DNA of 64,000 nt from Perognathus longimembris pacificus (taxonomy: Eukaryota > Chordata > Mammalia > Rodentia > Heteromyidae): positions 11,467,297 through 11,531,296 of the forward strand of contig NC_063180.1 of assembly GCF_023159225.1 (NCBI RefSeq). The letters run 5' to 3'. Under the pieces are notes generated by a model that was given only the letters and a program-made list of their open reading frames with translations, was not told where the DNA came from and did no database searches. The stretch's first letter is position 1, and every line of letters begins with the position of its first letter. Positions 1 through 13,000 of this stretch are shown here, piece after piece. Position numbers and translations under genes: made by a program.

Positions 1-437
1 TTCAATTCTGTTCCACTGGTCTTCAGGCCTGTTCTGGTGCCAATACCAAGCTGTTGTTATTACTATAGCTTTTTAATACACCTTGAAGTTGGGCATTGTA
101 ATTCCTCAAGCACTGTTCTTTCTGCTTAGGATTGTTTTTGCTATTCTAGGTCTTTTATTGTTCCATATGAATTTCTGGATTGCTTCCTCTATTTTATCAA
201 AAAATGGTGTTGGGATATTAATGGGTATTGCATTGCATTTGTAGATAGCCTTTGGCAATATTGCCATTTTGATTATATTAATCCTCCCAATCCAGGAACA
301 TGGGAGGTTTTTTCATTTTCTTAGTTCTGACTTAATTTCGTTTTTCAAGGTTTTAAAGTTCTCCTCAAAGAAGTCTTTCACTTCTTCGGTTAAGGATATT
401 CCTAGGTATTTCATGTTTTGGGGGGCTATAGTAACTA
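1..437 (-). mobile_element. L1 ORF2 fragment, C-terminal part
   Basis: This stretch is nearly the same sequence as the interior of the large L1 at about 19440-19880 and has the same orientation. On the minus strand it encodes the late ORF2 region (the stretch around the words [11 protein letters not shown] and [11 protein letters not shown]), but with several frame disruptions. It continues off the left edge of the window. Similarity stops at about 437, where the sequence becomes unrelated AT-rich DNA. Confidence 0.85.
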
Positions 438-1404
438 TGTTTTAAAATCATCAAGATCAGCCATATGATGGAACTAGTACCTCTTTCTTGGCATAGTAAT
501 AACGATGTCTTTCTTTAAATAATATTATTGGAAAGAAAGTCTAACTTTGCCAAATGACTTTTTCTCCTGTGTATACATAAGAGATCATAGTAAGATGATT
601 TCGAATTGTGTTTTCTCTGAGGGATAGAGAATTTACACCTTCATTTTCCAAGTTTATCCCATGATCAGTAGCATGCCTTCATATTTGATGTCTTAAACTA
701 GATTCTCCCAACGCTAGGCAAAAATCTGCTTCTACATAAATAATGCTGGCCAATACTGAAAATTAACATGAGGTCTGTTTTCAGCTAACACTCCCAAGAA
801 AGACACAGTATCCTTACATAAGTATATGCAACAATTTTCCATGAGTTTTGCTTGAAATTTTCTGTGCTTATGAGTGTTTGTCGTGTTGTGGCTGGTATCC
901 TCAGAAATATATTTTGTGACATTTTAATTATTTCTGTTGTATAAGTTCATAAGATCATTGCTTGAAGGAACTTAACAAGACTCAAAGTAATTATTCTCAT
1001 CCATATCTCTGAAGGTATATAAATCTTACATTGACATTTTGTAAGTTATGGGAATGTATTGTCTCTATAAAGTACATTTAGTGTAAGAACGATTCAGATG
1101 AGGCTCTGGAATAATAATTGAGAAAGCCAAATGATTTAAATTAGTACTCAAAAATAGTACCCAGCAAATCATTTTGTAAGCCTTTTACTCTACATTTATG
1201 TCTCTTCCTTAAATAGATTATGCTAATAGGTGCCAAGAGATTCGTATCTCCAGCAGGCTCACATAGACTCTGCTTACTTTAAATTCTCTTTCTCTCAAAG
1301 GAAAGACATCATAACCCAAAGTATTGTCATTAAGCTTTCCTTACATAAGGCGATATGTGGCAGATATGCTATCTATCAATAATATTTAGTGGAATCTTAT
1401 TTTA
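438..1404. other. unassigned AT-rich intergenic DNA
   Basis: I see no coding pattern, splice-bounded exon, tRNA-like box or repeat that I recognise here. Confidence 0.5.
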
Positions 1405-1417
1405 AACAAGCTTTATA

Positions 1418-1633
1418 GTGGCTGGGAATATGGCCTAGTGGCAAGAGTGTTTGCCTCATATACATGAAGCCCTGGGTTTGATTCCCATATATAGAAAGCT
1501 GCCAGAAGTGGCGCTGTGGCTCAAGAGGCAGAGGGGTAGCCTTGGGCAAAAAGAAGCAGGGACAGTGCTCAGGCCCTGAGTCCAAGGCCCAAGAGTGGCC
1601 AAAAAATAAAATAAATAAATAAATAAAGTAATT
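1418..1633 (+). mobile_element. IDL-Geo type dimeric SINE
   Basis: The left half reads GGCTGGGAATATGGCCTAGTGG, an ID-like RNA polymerase III box A region, with a box B-like GGTTTGATTCC. The right half has GCTGTGGCTCAAG and the CAGGGACAGTGCTCAGGCCCTGAG block. The tail is a short A-rich AATAAATAAATAAA run. It is flanked by an imperfect target-site duplication around AAGCTTT (1405-1417 and 1634-1646). Changes such as GAGGCAGAGGGGTAGC mark it as a diverged copy. Confidence 0.9.
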
Positions 1634-1646
1634 AATAAGCTTTGTA

Positions 1647-3045
1647 AAGCAAGCTTGGAGTAGAAAGGCAAATAAAAGAAGACATGTTTCTGCTTGTATG
1701 CTTGAACTAGAAAATAGTACATATATTTCCAATCCTCTTTCCTTAGTCATAAACTCCATGTATCTAAATTCAATGTCTGATTTTGAAACACATGCTGAGC
1801 TCTAGTTTCTTACTTCCATGTTTGGAATTGACTGTATAAGCACACAAATAAAAACTTCACAGGTATGGCAACGTGAAAACAACACCTTGAAAAGATTACT
1901 TAAACTCTTCTCAGTATCACTTTCTATACAACCTCAGGAATAAATTATTTCACTTTTATTCAACTACACTCCTAATAATTGGACTTCTTACGAACACATT
2001 AACCATATTCAAGGATGAAGCAATGTAATTCGAGAAGGAACTTTCCAAGGTCACCACACCCCAGCTGTTCAAAAAGGCCTACATTATTTTTGATTGACTA
2101 AGTAGAGATGATAAAAGTAACCTATTTTACATATCAGTATAAAAAAAGATAATGTGGAAATGTTGTGTCATATGATACAAAATAATTAAACAATAGTAGG
2201 GACAGTATTAGTTGGATCAATCAATTCATGAATTAGAATTGAACGCCTCTTAAATGTAGATGCCACATTAGGTGTTGGAAATATGAAGATAAATCAGCTG
2301 AGGCATTTCTAAAGTAAGCATGCATATTCACATCCAAACACAAAGTGATACACACAGAAACATAACAATCAAGTGTATTTTTGTTCTTATATCAGTAAAG
2401 ATTATTATTATCATATCAACCACAAATACTCCAAGTCACCTGTATTTGAACATGTGTTCAATTTTCAGAAACTCACAATCCACAGTAGTTGTACAAATGA
2501 TAATCTATTGTAATGAATGTCCAGCATATAAAGAGAATACATTATTTTCTTAAAATGGAATTTCACTTGTGCAGAAACTGTACATATATAACCTATTACC
2601 ATTGTGCAGTATTAGTATGATTATAACAGGACTTTCAGTTAAATGCTCTTGAACCTAGATGATAAGATTTTTCCCTGTATAAACTAAAGCATTAAAAATC
2701 GGGAACTGGTTTTCCTAAATCTGTAGTTGTTGTAAGAAAATCATTTGTATTTCCATAATGTAACTAAAATTAACAACTTTAAAAATATTAAATTGTAAAG
2801 AATATTCTAATAGCTTGTTTTTCTCATAGTTACTTCCTCAAAACAAAAGAGCATATTTACAAAGTACTATGAAACTCAGAGACTCTGGAGATAGTTCCTA
2901 AGTATACTCTCCTGTATTTTCTATTAACATATATTCTTTCAGACTACTAAAATACCACCCACAGTTACAATAATTGTTTGTTTTGTTTCATTTTCCCAAA
3001 GTGAAAGTATATAGAAAAATAACTTTTTGGCTTTTAGAAAGGCAC
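1647..3045. other. unassigned AT-rich intergenic DNA
   Basis: I recognise no gene or repeat family. Short open frames here have no recognisable composition or motif. Confidence 0.45.
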
Positions 3046-3077
3046 TAAAATACCAGTGAGCAAGGACATTGATCAGG

Positions 3078-3122
<45 letters not shown>

Positions 3123-3232
3123 TATATGAGTATATATGAATATGCACATGTATATATGTGAATTTACATATGTATATATTATATGTGCATATAACATGTA
3201 TGCATATGTATATATGTTTGTGTGAATGTGTA
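3078..3232. repeat. (TA)n with TATG/TACA variants, microsatellite
   Basis: A run of alternating TA at about 3080-3110 is followed by cryptically simple ATATGTATA-type sequence. The low-complexity open frames crossing it are not genes. Confidence 0.9.
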
Positions 3233-3296
3233 TTACATAATTATACACACATACCTAATGTTTACACATAATAAATTATATGTAAAGAATCATAAG

Positions 3297-3499
3297 GGCT
3301 GGGAATATGGCCTAGTGGTAAAGTGCTTGCGTGACATACATGAAGCTCTGGGTTTGATTCCTCAGTACCACATATATAGAAAAAACCAGAAGTGGTGCTG
3401 TGGCTCAAGTGGTAGAGTGCTAGCTTTGAGCAAAAAGAAGCCAGGGACAGGGCTCAGGCTCTGAGTTCAAGCCCCAGGACTGAAAAGAAAAAAACAAAC
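3297..3499 (+). mobile_element. IDL-Geo type dimeric SINE
   Basis: Full two-part SINE with box A-like GGCCTAGTGGTAAAG, box B-like GGTTTGATTCC, the right half GCTGTGGCTCAAGTGG and a GAGCAAAAAGAAGCC segment, ending in an A-rich tail. Perfect 10-bp target-site duplications AGAATCATAA lie at 3286-3295 and 3500-3509. Confidence 0.95.
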
Positions 3500-3689
3500 A
3501 GAATCATAAAAGCATTTATAATCTTCAGTGACTGGTATGAGTAGTTGATATTATCTCTGATTTCTCCTCTCTCCCTCTTCATAGACATGATCAACATTGC
3601 TTAGCAACAAAGGTATGGTTTAATTTTTCCTAATTAAAAACAGAGATATAGATTTTACAGGAGATAGTGGTTAGAAGTTCAAATTAGTG

Positions 3690-5118
3690 CAGAGAATTTT
3701 AATATACTATGACAAACCATATAAATTTAACAGGCCAGTGAAAGAATGGGCAATGGATTTGAATAAACATTTCTCTAAACACCTACATGTGACCAATACA
3801 CATATGAAAAGCTACTTGACATCATTAATGATTAGGGATATTCAAATCACAGCTACAATGACATACCATACAGAGTGTTTATAATAAAAGACAGAATGAT
3901 CCATTGTTGAAGAACGTATAGAAAATATAGAATCCCCATACACTATTTGTGAGCATGTAAAATGCAGCATCTAGTTTGAATGACAAGTTAGAAACTCTCA
4001 ATATATTAAAGGTAGAGTAACTAATAGTTTGCAGTTCTACTCACAGGAATATACCTAAGGAAATTAAACGTTGATATAAAGAGTGGATATGACATAAGGA
4101 CCAAGTGAAATTTAGATACATGTTTAAAGTAGAATAATTCATAATACCCCATGTGGAAAAAGAAAAAAATCCATAAACATAAGCTGATAAATGGGTGAAG
4201 TTGTTTAATACCCATATCATGGAGTATTATTTGTAATAAAAACAGTAAAATCTTGTTATCTGTATCAACATGAATGGAACTAGATGTAATTATGCTAAGT
4301 GAAGGAAACTAGGCCAAAGAGCCAAGTTCTGTGTTTTTGCTCATTGATGGGAACCGAACTGTCAATCAGTTAGAATAACACAGAAGAACAGTAGACAACA
4401 GAGACAGAAAAGGACAGAGGAGAGAGATGAAAAAACAATATAAATAAGCAAAACCAAAATACAAGAGAGAATAGACATGCTTTTCTGCAGCATAATAGTT
4501 ATCTCTTGACTAAAACACTCTCTGATATAATTCAAAATGACTAAAAAAAATCTCCAACAAACAAAAAGATAGATGTTTAAAGAAAATGAGGTGCTTAATA
4601 CCCTAATTTGGTTACTATGCATCATATATGTATGAAACTAGCATAGTGAAACCTATACAGACATACAAATATTATATCTTGGACAAAGAAAGAAATCTAG
4701 CATTGATACATGCTACCCATAGGATATTTGAGAATATTGTACAAATTGAAAGAAGCTAAATATGCACAAAATTTACATATTACATAATTCTACTTAAAAA
4801 CAAATAGAGAAACCATATAGTCAAAAAGTAGGACATTGATTCTGAGTATACAAAACTGAAGCAAACAGTAGGTGTGCAGTTTAAATGAGTAATAATGTAA
4901 AATGTGAATTTATTTCAAAGTGCTTCAGAAAACAATGAAACAAACTCATTTGCAGAAGTCTGTGAATTTTTTTCTGAAATAAAGATCAGTGATTACAAAC
5001 ATTGTTAAACAAGTGTAGTCTTATAAACCATTGCCCAAACTGCATTGTAATAAACTGCTTTGTGAACTGACAACTCCTTTGTACAACCACTGAAAGATAA
5101 TAAAATACATACATAAAA
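3690..5118 (+). mobile_element. old L1 fragment (ORF2 end plus 3' UTR)
   Basis: The early part resembles the end of an old mammalian L1 ORF2: 'aatgggcaatggatttgaataaacatt...', then the 'gctacttgacatcattaatgattaggga' and 'ctcacaggaatatacctaagg' regions, all degraded. The 3' end (5030-5118, AACTCCTTTGTACAACC then AATAAAATACAT) is shared with the ends at 43415-43469 and, inverted, 8495-8600. That marks a different 3'UTR lineage from the younger L1s in this window. Confidence 0.75.
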
Positions 5119-5529
5119 ACTAACAAATGAAACATACCTATGTTAGTCTTCTATCACTGACAAACAAGTGACAGAAACAATATATGTCAGCAAAGATTGA
5201 TTTTTGCTCATAGATTGAAAAAATTGACAAGCATCATAAAGAGAAAGGAGAATTGAGGCCAGTATCATGGAGGTCATGAAGCAAAAAAAGGAGGGAGGGG
5301 AAAGGGAACTGGAGGGGAAGCTGGGAAGAAGGTGAAAAGGGGGAGGGGCATACAGGAAGTGGGAAAGTGTAGGACAGAGAAGCAGAAGGAGAGAGGAAAA
5401 AGGAGAGGAAGAGGATAAGGAACATGTCAGCCCACTAGTTGTCTTTCTCCTTTCCCTCATTTATCCAAATGAGTCTTCAAGCTTATGAGATGGGCAGCCA
5501 AAAATTCAGAGTGAATTTTTCCCCTTAGT

Positions 5530-6191
5530 TAATCTTTTTTTACGTGTTAATTTCTGTATTGTCAAAGTGATGTACAGAAAGGAGTTACAGTTTCATACAT
5601 GTGCAGTGAGCACCTTTCTTATCCAACTTGTTACCTCCTCCCTTATTTCCCCCCTTTCCGCCCTCCCCAATTCTTTCCCCCCGCATGAGTTGTACAGTTG
5701 GTTTACAGCATAGAGTTTCATAAGTATTGCTGTTGCATTGGTTTGTCTTTTGTCCTTTGTCTCTCGAGTTTGATATTTCCCTTCCATTCCCTAGTTCCAA
5801 TATACATATATACAGTATCCAGGGTACCAAAATCAGTTACAGTGACATCAGGGATAAGGCCATGGGAAAGAAAGACATAGGCACAATGGAATCCTATGCC
5901 TCTATAAGAAAGAATGACATTGCCCTATTCTTAAGGAAATGGAAGGACTTGGAGAAAATCATACTAAGTGAAGTGAGCCAGACAGAAAGAAACATAGACT
6001 CTAATGTTTCACTCATTGGAGACAATTAGAACACATCTAGGATAGTCCTAGCAGAAGATCACAATAGCCCAATAGCTATGTCCATATGAACACATAAGAT
6101 GATACTAAGTGAAATGAACTCCAAGTTATGGAAACAAGTGGTTTATCATTGTTGTTGTTATTTTCAACATACCATGTGAAATTATGCCCCC
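5530..6191 (-). mobile_element. 5'-inverted L1 insertion
   Basis: 5530-5880 is minus-strand L1 3'UTR, with the tail on the left and the pyrimidine-rich TTCCCCCC tract at about 5640-5680. 5880-6191 is the adjoining upstream L1 region on the plus strand, encoding the ORF2 C-terminus (ESYASIRKND...KWKDLEKIILSEVSQTERN). An abrupt switch of strand at about 5880 inside one insertion is the twin-priming 5' inversion structure. A 12-bp duplication TTTCCCCTTAGT flanks it at 5518-5529 and 6192-6203, although the right copy overlaps sequence similar to L1. Confidence 0.8.
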
Positions 6192-7305
6192 TTTCCCCTT
6201 AGTCTTTTAGTTAGCAGTGTGTGTGTCAAACTCAGGTTGTGCTTTGCAAATCTCCTAGATACTTCTCAACTCAATCAACTTGAAATCAAGATTTCTATCT
6301 CATCCCACTCTTGCCCAAGTGACATTTAACTATTTCTGAAACTGTAACTGTACATCTCTAGCCTTCAAAAGCCCCATGTCCATCTTATAATGCAAAATGC
6401 ATTCATCTTTCACAGTCCTCATAAATTTAAGAGTTCTTGTATTGCTCAAAAATCCAAATTCAAAGTCTCTTCTGAGACTTTGAACCCCTTTAGATTAAAA
6501 AAATATATAAATTATTTCCAAGATACAACGGCAGAAAGCAAACATTCTCATGCCAGAAGGAAGGACTAGGAAAATATCAAGGGAGTACTGGCCCCCAAAA
6601 AAGACTGTAATCCAGCAGTTCAAACATTAAATGCCTCAGCTATACACTGCTATCAAGCACATGTGGTGGCAGGATATGGGCTCTATAGGTCTTGGACCAT
6701 CCTATTTGTGTATTTTTGCATTTTGCAACAATATGCCCTTATCTTTTGAGATGGATCTACTTATTTTCTGTGGCTTTTTTTTTTTTTTGTGAAGACAAGG
6801 TCTTCCACCAGTGGGAGCAATAGCTGGCCCTACATGGACCATGGTTGCAGTACCTGCAGAGTGCCTGGATGACGTGTGAATGTGGGAATTCTCTATGTAG
6901 TCTTGGGCCAGCAATGTGCCCCAGATCTCTTCTGTAATAAATTTCTTTGTGATAAGTTATCAACTTTATACCTTTAATGAGGAGGACCTAGACCATTCCT
7001 AAACAGTCCAAAAGGCATCTTTTTTCACTCGGCACACTTTTTTCTTGCCCCGAATTTGCATATGTTTTATTTCTGTTCAAACTAGTTTTCCCAATCTTCC
7101 TACTTGTTAAACAGTCAGAAATAACCTGAAGGCTGTACTGCCTTCATCTTTCTTCTGCCAGATGAAACAGCTCATTAACTTTAAATTCAGTCCATACAAA
7201 GTCTTAGGACATAGGAAAAATTACAGCAAGTTCTTTGGATGAGTGTTACACACTGACTTCAAATCTAATTCCTAATAGAGGAATCATTCCCATCTGAAAA
7301 TTCAT

Positions 7306-7715
7306 GAGTTTGTCTTTTATCCTTTGTCTCTTGATTTTGATATTCCCCTTCCCTTTCCCTAGTTCCAATACACTTATATACCATATCTAGGGTACTAAAT
7401 TCAGTTACAGTGACATCAGGGGTAAAATTATGGGAAAGAAAGACAAGAGCAAAAGGCATAATTCCACATTGTATGCTGAAAATAATAATGATAAGCTACT
7501 TGTTTCCATAACTTGGAGCTCAACATCAATACTTATAAAACTATATGCTGTAAACCAACTGTAACCTTTTGGGGGGAGGGAAATGCCGAGGGCAGAAGGT
7601 GGGAGAAAACAAGGGAGGAGGTAACAAGTTGGATAAGAAATGTACATACTGCCTTACATATGAAACTCTCACCCCTCTGTACATCACTTTAACAATAAAG
7701 AAATTTTAAAAAAAT
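7306..7715 (+). mobile_element. 5'-inverted L1 insertion (short)
   Basis: 7306-7520 is minus-strand L1 3'UTR and 7521-7715 is plus-strand L1 3' end with the GGGGGGAGGG purine tract and the ending 'tgtacatcactttaacaataaag' plus an A-rich tail. The two parts meet near 7520 and are consecutive in L1 coordinates. This is a plus-oriented L1 with an inverted 5' portion. I found no convincing target-site duplication. Confidence 0.75.
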
Positions 7716-8494
7716 CTCACAGGCTGACTTTTTCTATCATCACTCTGTCACCATAAGTCTTCTCTAAGCTTATATTTTCAAATAATTGAAAGTGTATCCT
7801 ATGAAAAAGTTCCAAATACTTGTTAAATGTGAAGTAACTTTTTGTCATGACAATGTCTCCATATCTCTGGTACCATTTTTCCATTTTACTCAGACTTTCC
7901 AGACCTGTTCTAAAAACTGTGAACAATTTAATGGAGAGAAGATTTATTTTGACTTACAGTTTCAAAGATTTTGTATATCATAGGAGGTATGATGAAGCAA
8001 AGCAGCATACCCTACGGTAGCCACGAAGCAGAAAGTATACTTGCATTTATGCCATCTCTCTTCCCTCTTTATCCAGACTGATCACCCTGCCTATGGGATG
8101 GTGCTGTTTACATTCAGGGAAGACCATTTAATTAGTTTAATTAGCATTTAATTAGTTTTCACTGGAAATATCTTTACACACACGGGCAGAGGAAGACTTA
8201 TTGATCTCCTAGGTGCTTTTCAATCCACTCAAATGTACAATCAAGTTTAAACATCACAGTAACAGAACATATAGAACATCAAGAATATAAATATGTAAAA
8301 GAGGAGAAGCATGTTTAAATTACAATTCACCTCATGATGTCAATTTTATATCAGTTTATTAAAACATTCCAGTACTCAAGGAGACAATTCTAATTACAAA
8401 TAACTAAATTATAAGTTAAATATATCAATAACAATGTGATCAGCATAAGTATTTGTGTGTGTTGCTTCATATTAGTAGTAGTAGTAGTGTCTTT

Positions 8495-8600
8495 ACATCA
8501 TGTACAAAGGAGTTGCATTCAACAAAGCAGTTTATAAATACAATGCATCTTGATCCAATTGTACACCTAGCTTTTTATCAATTTGGTTTTGGATTATAGG
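8495..8600 (-). mobile_element. old L1 3' end (reverse)
   Basis: GTACAAAGGAGTTG...CAACAAAGCAGTTTATAA is the reverse complement of the old L1 3' end seen at 5030-5118 and is shared with 49380-49430. How far it extends to the right is not clear. Confidence 0.55.
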
Positions 8601-8990
8601 TCTGAGACACTGCTGTCTATCTCAATTCCATTGCATTTTAAATTGACAAATAACAGTTATAATATGTACTAGATGGTATGTGAAGTTTAAACTCCACTTG
8701 TATTATAGAATGATGAGACGAAACTATTTAAAATGTTCATCAATTCACACACTTATCAAGTTCTATGGGGAAAAATTAGAATCTAATTTTACATATAATG
8801 CATTTTTACTTACTATATTTGCTATTACTTATTCTATTAATTTTAATTCTGTTGTATAGCTGATCACTAAAGCTTACTGATCCTATCTTTGTACTTTTCT
8901 GTCAGACTCACTCCTTTCTGTATCCCTGCTTCTCCCACACTCTCTGGCCACATACTTTCTACTCTACTTGTAAGAGGCCAACTGGCTTTT

Positions 8991-9195
8991 TTTTTTTTTT
9001 TGGCTAGTCTTGGGGCTTGGACTCAGGGTCTGAGCACTGTCCCTGGCTTCTTTTTGCTCAAGGCTAGCACTCTGCCACTTGAGCCACAGCACCACTTCTG
9101 GCCATTTTCTGTATATGTGGTGCTGGGGAATTGAACTCAGGGCCTCATGTATATGAGACAAGCACTCTTGCTACTAGGCCATATCCCCAGCCCCT
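8991..9195 (-). mobile_element. IDL-Geo type dimeric SINE
   Basis: Reverse-oriented SINE beginning with a poly-T tail, then the right half (CTGAGCACTGTCCCTGGCTTC, CCACTTGAGCCACAGC) and the left half (GGGGAATTGAACTCAGGGCC, CTACTAGGCCATATCCCCAGCCC). Perfect 13-bp duplications CCAACTGGCTTTT lie at 8978-8990 and 9196-9208. Confidence 0.96.
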
Positions 9196-9208
9196 CCAAC
9201 TGGCTTTT

Positions 9209-9936
9209 GATTTCATATGTAAATAAATTCTTGTGGTATTTTTCTTCCCCATTCTGTGTTTATCAAACCTTTGTAAACAATAAATTGAGTATAAATGTAT
9301 AAGTTGATTTTTGGATTCATCTTATCACATTGGGCAGTGCTTATTTTTATGCAGAAGTGTTGTATTTTTTGCATATTTGTGTTTTGTTTGTTCGTGTGGT
9401 GTCATTTCAGCAAGACTAGAATTTAAACTCCACAGTTCACATTTGCTTGGTTTACACACTCAGCTGACACTTTCTTTGGCTTTTGATCCCTAACACAAGT
9501 ACCTGGCTGACTTTGAAACGTGGTCCTCCAGATTTTATACTTTTGAGTAGTTGAAATGTGAGCCACTGGCACACACTTTAGGTTTTTATAGCTTTGTCAA
9601 CTAAGTTGCACAAGTTTTCATCTCCATACTTTTTGCTTACTCAAAGTCTTTTGTGTGGTTCTGTATAAATTTTAAGACTGCTTTTTTTCCTTATTCCATG
9701 TGATATTTAGAATTTTTGTCAGGGACTTCATTAACTATATAGATTACTTTGAATAATGTGAATATTTTAACATTGTTAATTATCATAACCCAGGGATTCA
9801 TGTTATCTTTACTTTTAGTTATATGTTTTACTTGTTTCTCCTTTTCTCAGTTATTCATCTTTCATTACATAGCTTTACTTCATTAGTTACAGTTGCGCTT
9901 AAATTTACTTTCTTTTATTCTTTTATCATATTTTTT
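9209..9936. other. unassigned, with possible degraded SINE
   Basis: About 9390-9585 has weak reverse similarity to the composite SINE ('tccagattttatacttttgagtagttgaaatgtgagccactgg'). The remainder is AT-rich sequence without recognisable features. Confidence 0.4.
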
Positions 9937-10058
9937 CTTATTTATTGAAGAGGTGATGTACAGAGGGGTTACAGTTACATAAGTAAGGTAATGAGTACAT
10001 TTATTTTTGAATAATATTACCCCTTCCCTCATTTTCTCCCTTTTCTCTTCCCCCCGAA
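9937..10058 (-). mobile_element. L1 3' end fragment
   Basis: GTGATGTACAGAGGGGTTACAGTTACATAAG followed by the reverse-strand pyrimidine tract (CCCTTCCCTC...TTCCCCCC) matches the start of the L1 3' end copies at 5560, 14560, 17845 and 62900. It is truncated after about 120 bp. Confidence 0.8.
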
Positions 10059-13000
10059 TTTTACTTTATGATGTTAATATGAATAGAGTTGATTCCTTAA
10101 GCTTGTGCTTTTTGTATGTATATCTCTTGAAAAAGTCTTCCTATGATTTCCGTGTATAACCATCATAAAATTTGCATATATGTACTCACATTTGCAGATG
10201 CATATATGGGCCTTTATCATATACAATGAACATTGATTATTTTGTTCTTTTATAATTCTAAAATCATTCATAGAGATTTGAATGTGTTATTTAGGTAATA
10301 AGTAATTTTGCATATGTTATTATAACAAACTACATGTATTAGTTAATCTTTTAAAACTAGGTTTCCTTTATTTTTTGCAGTGCTGGGAATTAAATCCAAG
10401 ACTTTGTGCATGCAAGGCAAAGAAGGAAGAGAAAGTTGGAAAGGATGACAGTAATCAAAAAGCACTGTATTCATAAACTGACTTGTTTAATTAGTAAATC
10501 CTTTTTACAGCTAAAAAGAGATAAAATATAATTAAAAAATCAATCACTTGAGCTATGCTCTCAGCCATTTTTATTTTATTTTAATAAAATTTGGGACAAT
10601 GTTTCCTTACTTTTCCCAGTTTGTCCTTGAGCTTGAAGTCCTCCCGGCTCTGAGTAAATGGTTATTTCAGGCCTGTGCCACCATTTCCCAGCTTAAAATA
10701 AAGTTCTAATATAATAGCTCTTGCTAAGCCAAAGCATGCATTTGCTGAGTTTTTATGACATCTTTTTTAATGTCAGATAAATATTAATTTACTCATAAAA
10801 TCTTTGAGCCTTTATTGTCTGTTAGTGCATTAGACGATACAGAAGGAAATTTTGATGTAATAAGCAGTACTTCCCATTTTTAATAAGTGGACAGAACAGT
10901 AAAAGAGACACACTGAAAACCCCTGATGTGAATTAGATGAGATAAGCTTGTTAATAAATATAAAATAAGGAAAGAAGTGACATTATTTGACCTTGTAAAG
11001 ACCACAGACAACCTGATAATAGGAGTTATTTTGGCCCAAACTAATATCATATGAAAATAGAGTTCTAATCCTATCTCTTAAAAATTGTTCTCTGATTACT
11101 GAAAACCTTCATTTTCAGTCTATCCTTATAGTATTTTGCAACACTAAGATTTATATCTATATTTATATCTATAATTACCTATGGAAGCAACCTGGGAAAT
11201 AAATGCTAGGTTGTTTGATTGTGATAACTTTTTAAACACATATAATTAAAAGTTAAAAATATAGCTTAGTTACCAGAAATAAAAGAAACCCAATAAAAAA
11301 TCTGTAGGGATCATCTTTTTATAACTCACTTCTAATTATACTTACCTTATAAAGCTCTCTTTATAAGAACCAAATATAATAAACATGGAATTAGTATGAA
11401 GCAAATTATAAAAATGAAATACAGGCTGAAATATGATTGAAGGTTGAGCTCTCTTGAGCTAAGCATTGTAAAATATATGATTGCCCCTTCCAGGAAGTGT
11501 TTTTCACTAAATCTTGTCTACATTTATGATGTTGGAAACTGACAGAAGCATTCTTTCCAATATATACACTCAGTCATGGCTGAATAGCTCACTAATGTAC
11601 TATCTTCCCTCATGAACCAACCAGTTTAATAATTTTGCCAATGTCAGCTTCTGAACAATGCAGCCCATCATTGACATTCCAGTGCAATAGCTATTAACAA
11701 TTAGATTTCATTGTTGCATTGTGTCCTGCTATTGTCCTCTCAAAAAGAGATGTTTTCCTTATAATTCATACAATTGACAGAAATGTAAATGTTAAGCCAA
11801 CCCACCAAATAAGTGGTCCATAGATGATCATTACCAGAAATGAGCTCACATCTGTCTCATTGTCATATATTGTTTTTCCATATCATTTATTTTCTAGTCT
11901 TTGAAAAGACTCCAACATTTTCAATTTTTGAATCTTTGTCCCTCATTTCTAAAAGTAATGTTCTTCTTGTACAGATATATCTTCTCCTTCTAAAACTCTT
12001 CTCTTGAATCCTGTATGACTAAGTAGTTTGTTATATGTACATGATATGGATAGAAAAGTCAGAGATGTTGTAGGGTTCACAGATGTTAGGATTGAAAAAA
12101 TACTGAAGGTACTATATTACAAAAAAATCAAGCTGTATTCAAATCTTTACACTTCTTTACACATCAGACAACTATTCTATTGACTGGAGATTAACCAAAA
12201 AGCTTCTTCAGGTGTATAAGAACTAATACCATTGAAATATATTTTGTCCCTAGAGAAAATAGGATAGAACAAAGGTTACTGTAACTATAGGTAGCTGGGA
12301 AAGGCCATCATAAGTGTAAATGATCACCAAAGTAATCAACTGACATATATTTACACGAAAACAATATTTGAAACACATTAGACTCATTTCAAATTTCTAA
12401 ACAATTGAACCAAAAGAGGCTGCTGGCTCCTTACCCTGGAATTTCCCACATAGAGATGCTTCAGAGAAATTTAATAGGATGAAATCCCAGCAATAGTTAA
12501 CATTAAAACCACAAACACTAAGGTAGATTATGGATGGTTGATGGCAAGTATGGAAGAAACTAGCAACACAAAGCTGAGAAGAGAAATCTCACTCAGTTTC
12601 CTTCTTCTTCCCTCACTTAGCCTCTTGTAAATAATTTTCCCACTGGGTAAATTAATTCTGTTATCAGCAACTCTGGAAAAGGAGGGAAAACAAAATATAA
12701 CAGTCCAACTCAAGCCAGAGAATAAAGATGAAAGTCCTCATACAATCCACACAAAGTTGGCTAGGTGCATGTCAAATACAAGCTGCAGGATCTGTCACTT
12801 CTGTTCCAATCAGTCAGAATTTTTGAGTGTGGGGCAGAATAATTTCAGTTTAAAAACACCCATTAGGTACTTCTGATAAAATGCAGTTTGAGAGTCCTAG
12901 ATCCCAGCTTGGTTAGAAAGTGATTGACACAGGTTATCTGGATCTTCCTGCAATTGCCTCCTCCCATAGTAGTGTTCAATAAGCACTAGTTCATTAAGAA

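Larger units (their letters stand above)
5130..8290 (-). mobile_element. decayed MaLR-like LTR element, interrupted by two L1s
   Basis: Two related segments, 5130-5517 plus 6204-6310 and about 7905-8280, look like degraded LTRs in minus orientation. Both contain a 'TTTATT/GATTTTTG..GCTCA/CTTACAG' start and both end with a 'TCTCCTAGRTRCTTCTCAATCCA...TCAAG' block. Between them, 6311-7300 and 7717-7904 resemble ERVL-MaLR internal sequence as I remember it (for example TGCAAAATGCATTCA and AAAGTCTCTTCTGAGACTT at 6395-6480). No intact viral reading frame is present. The family is from memory and the LTR-internal-LTR layout is inferred. Confidence 0.4.

Noticed and set aside
3297..3420. tRNA-like box A and box B
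   Set aside because: They belong to a SINE with A-rich tail and target duplications; no functional cloverleaf is formed. The same holds for the other SINE heads.
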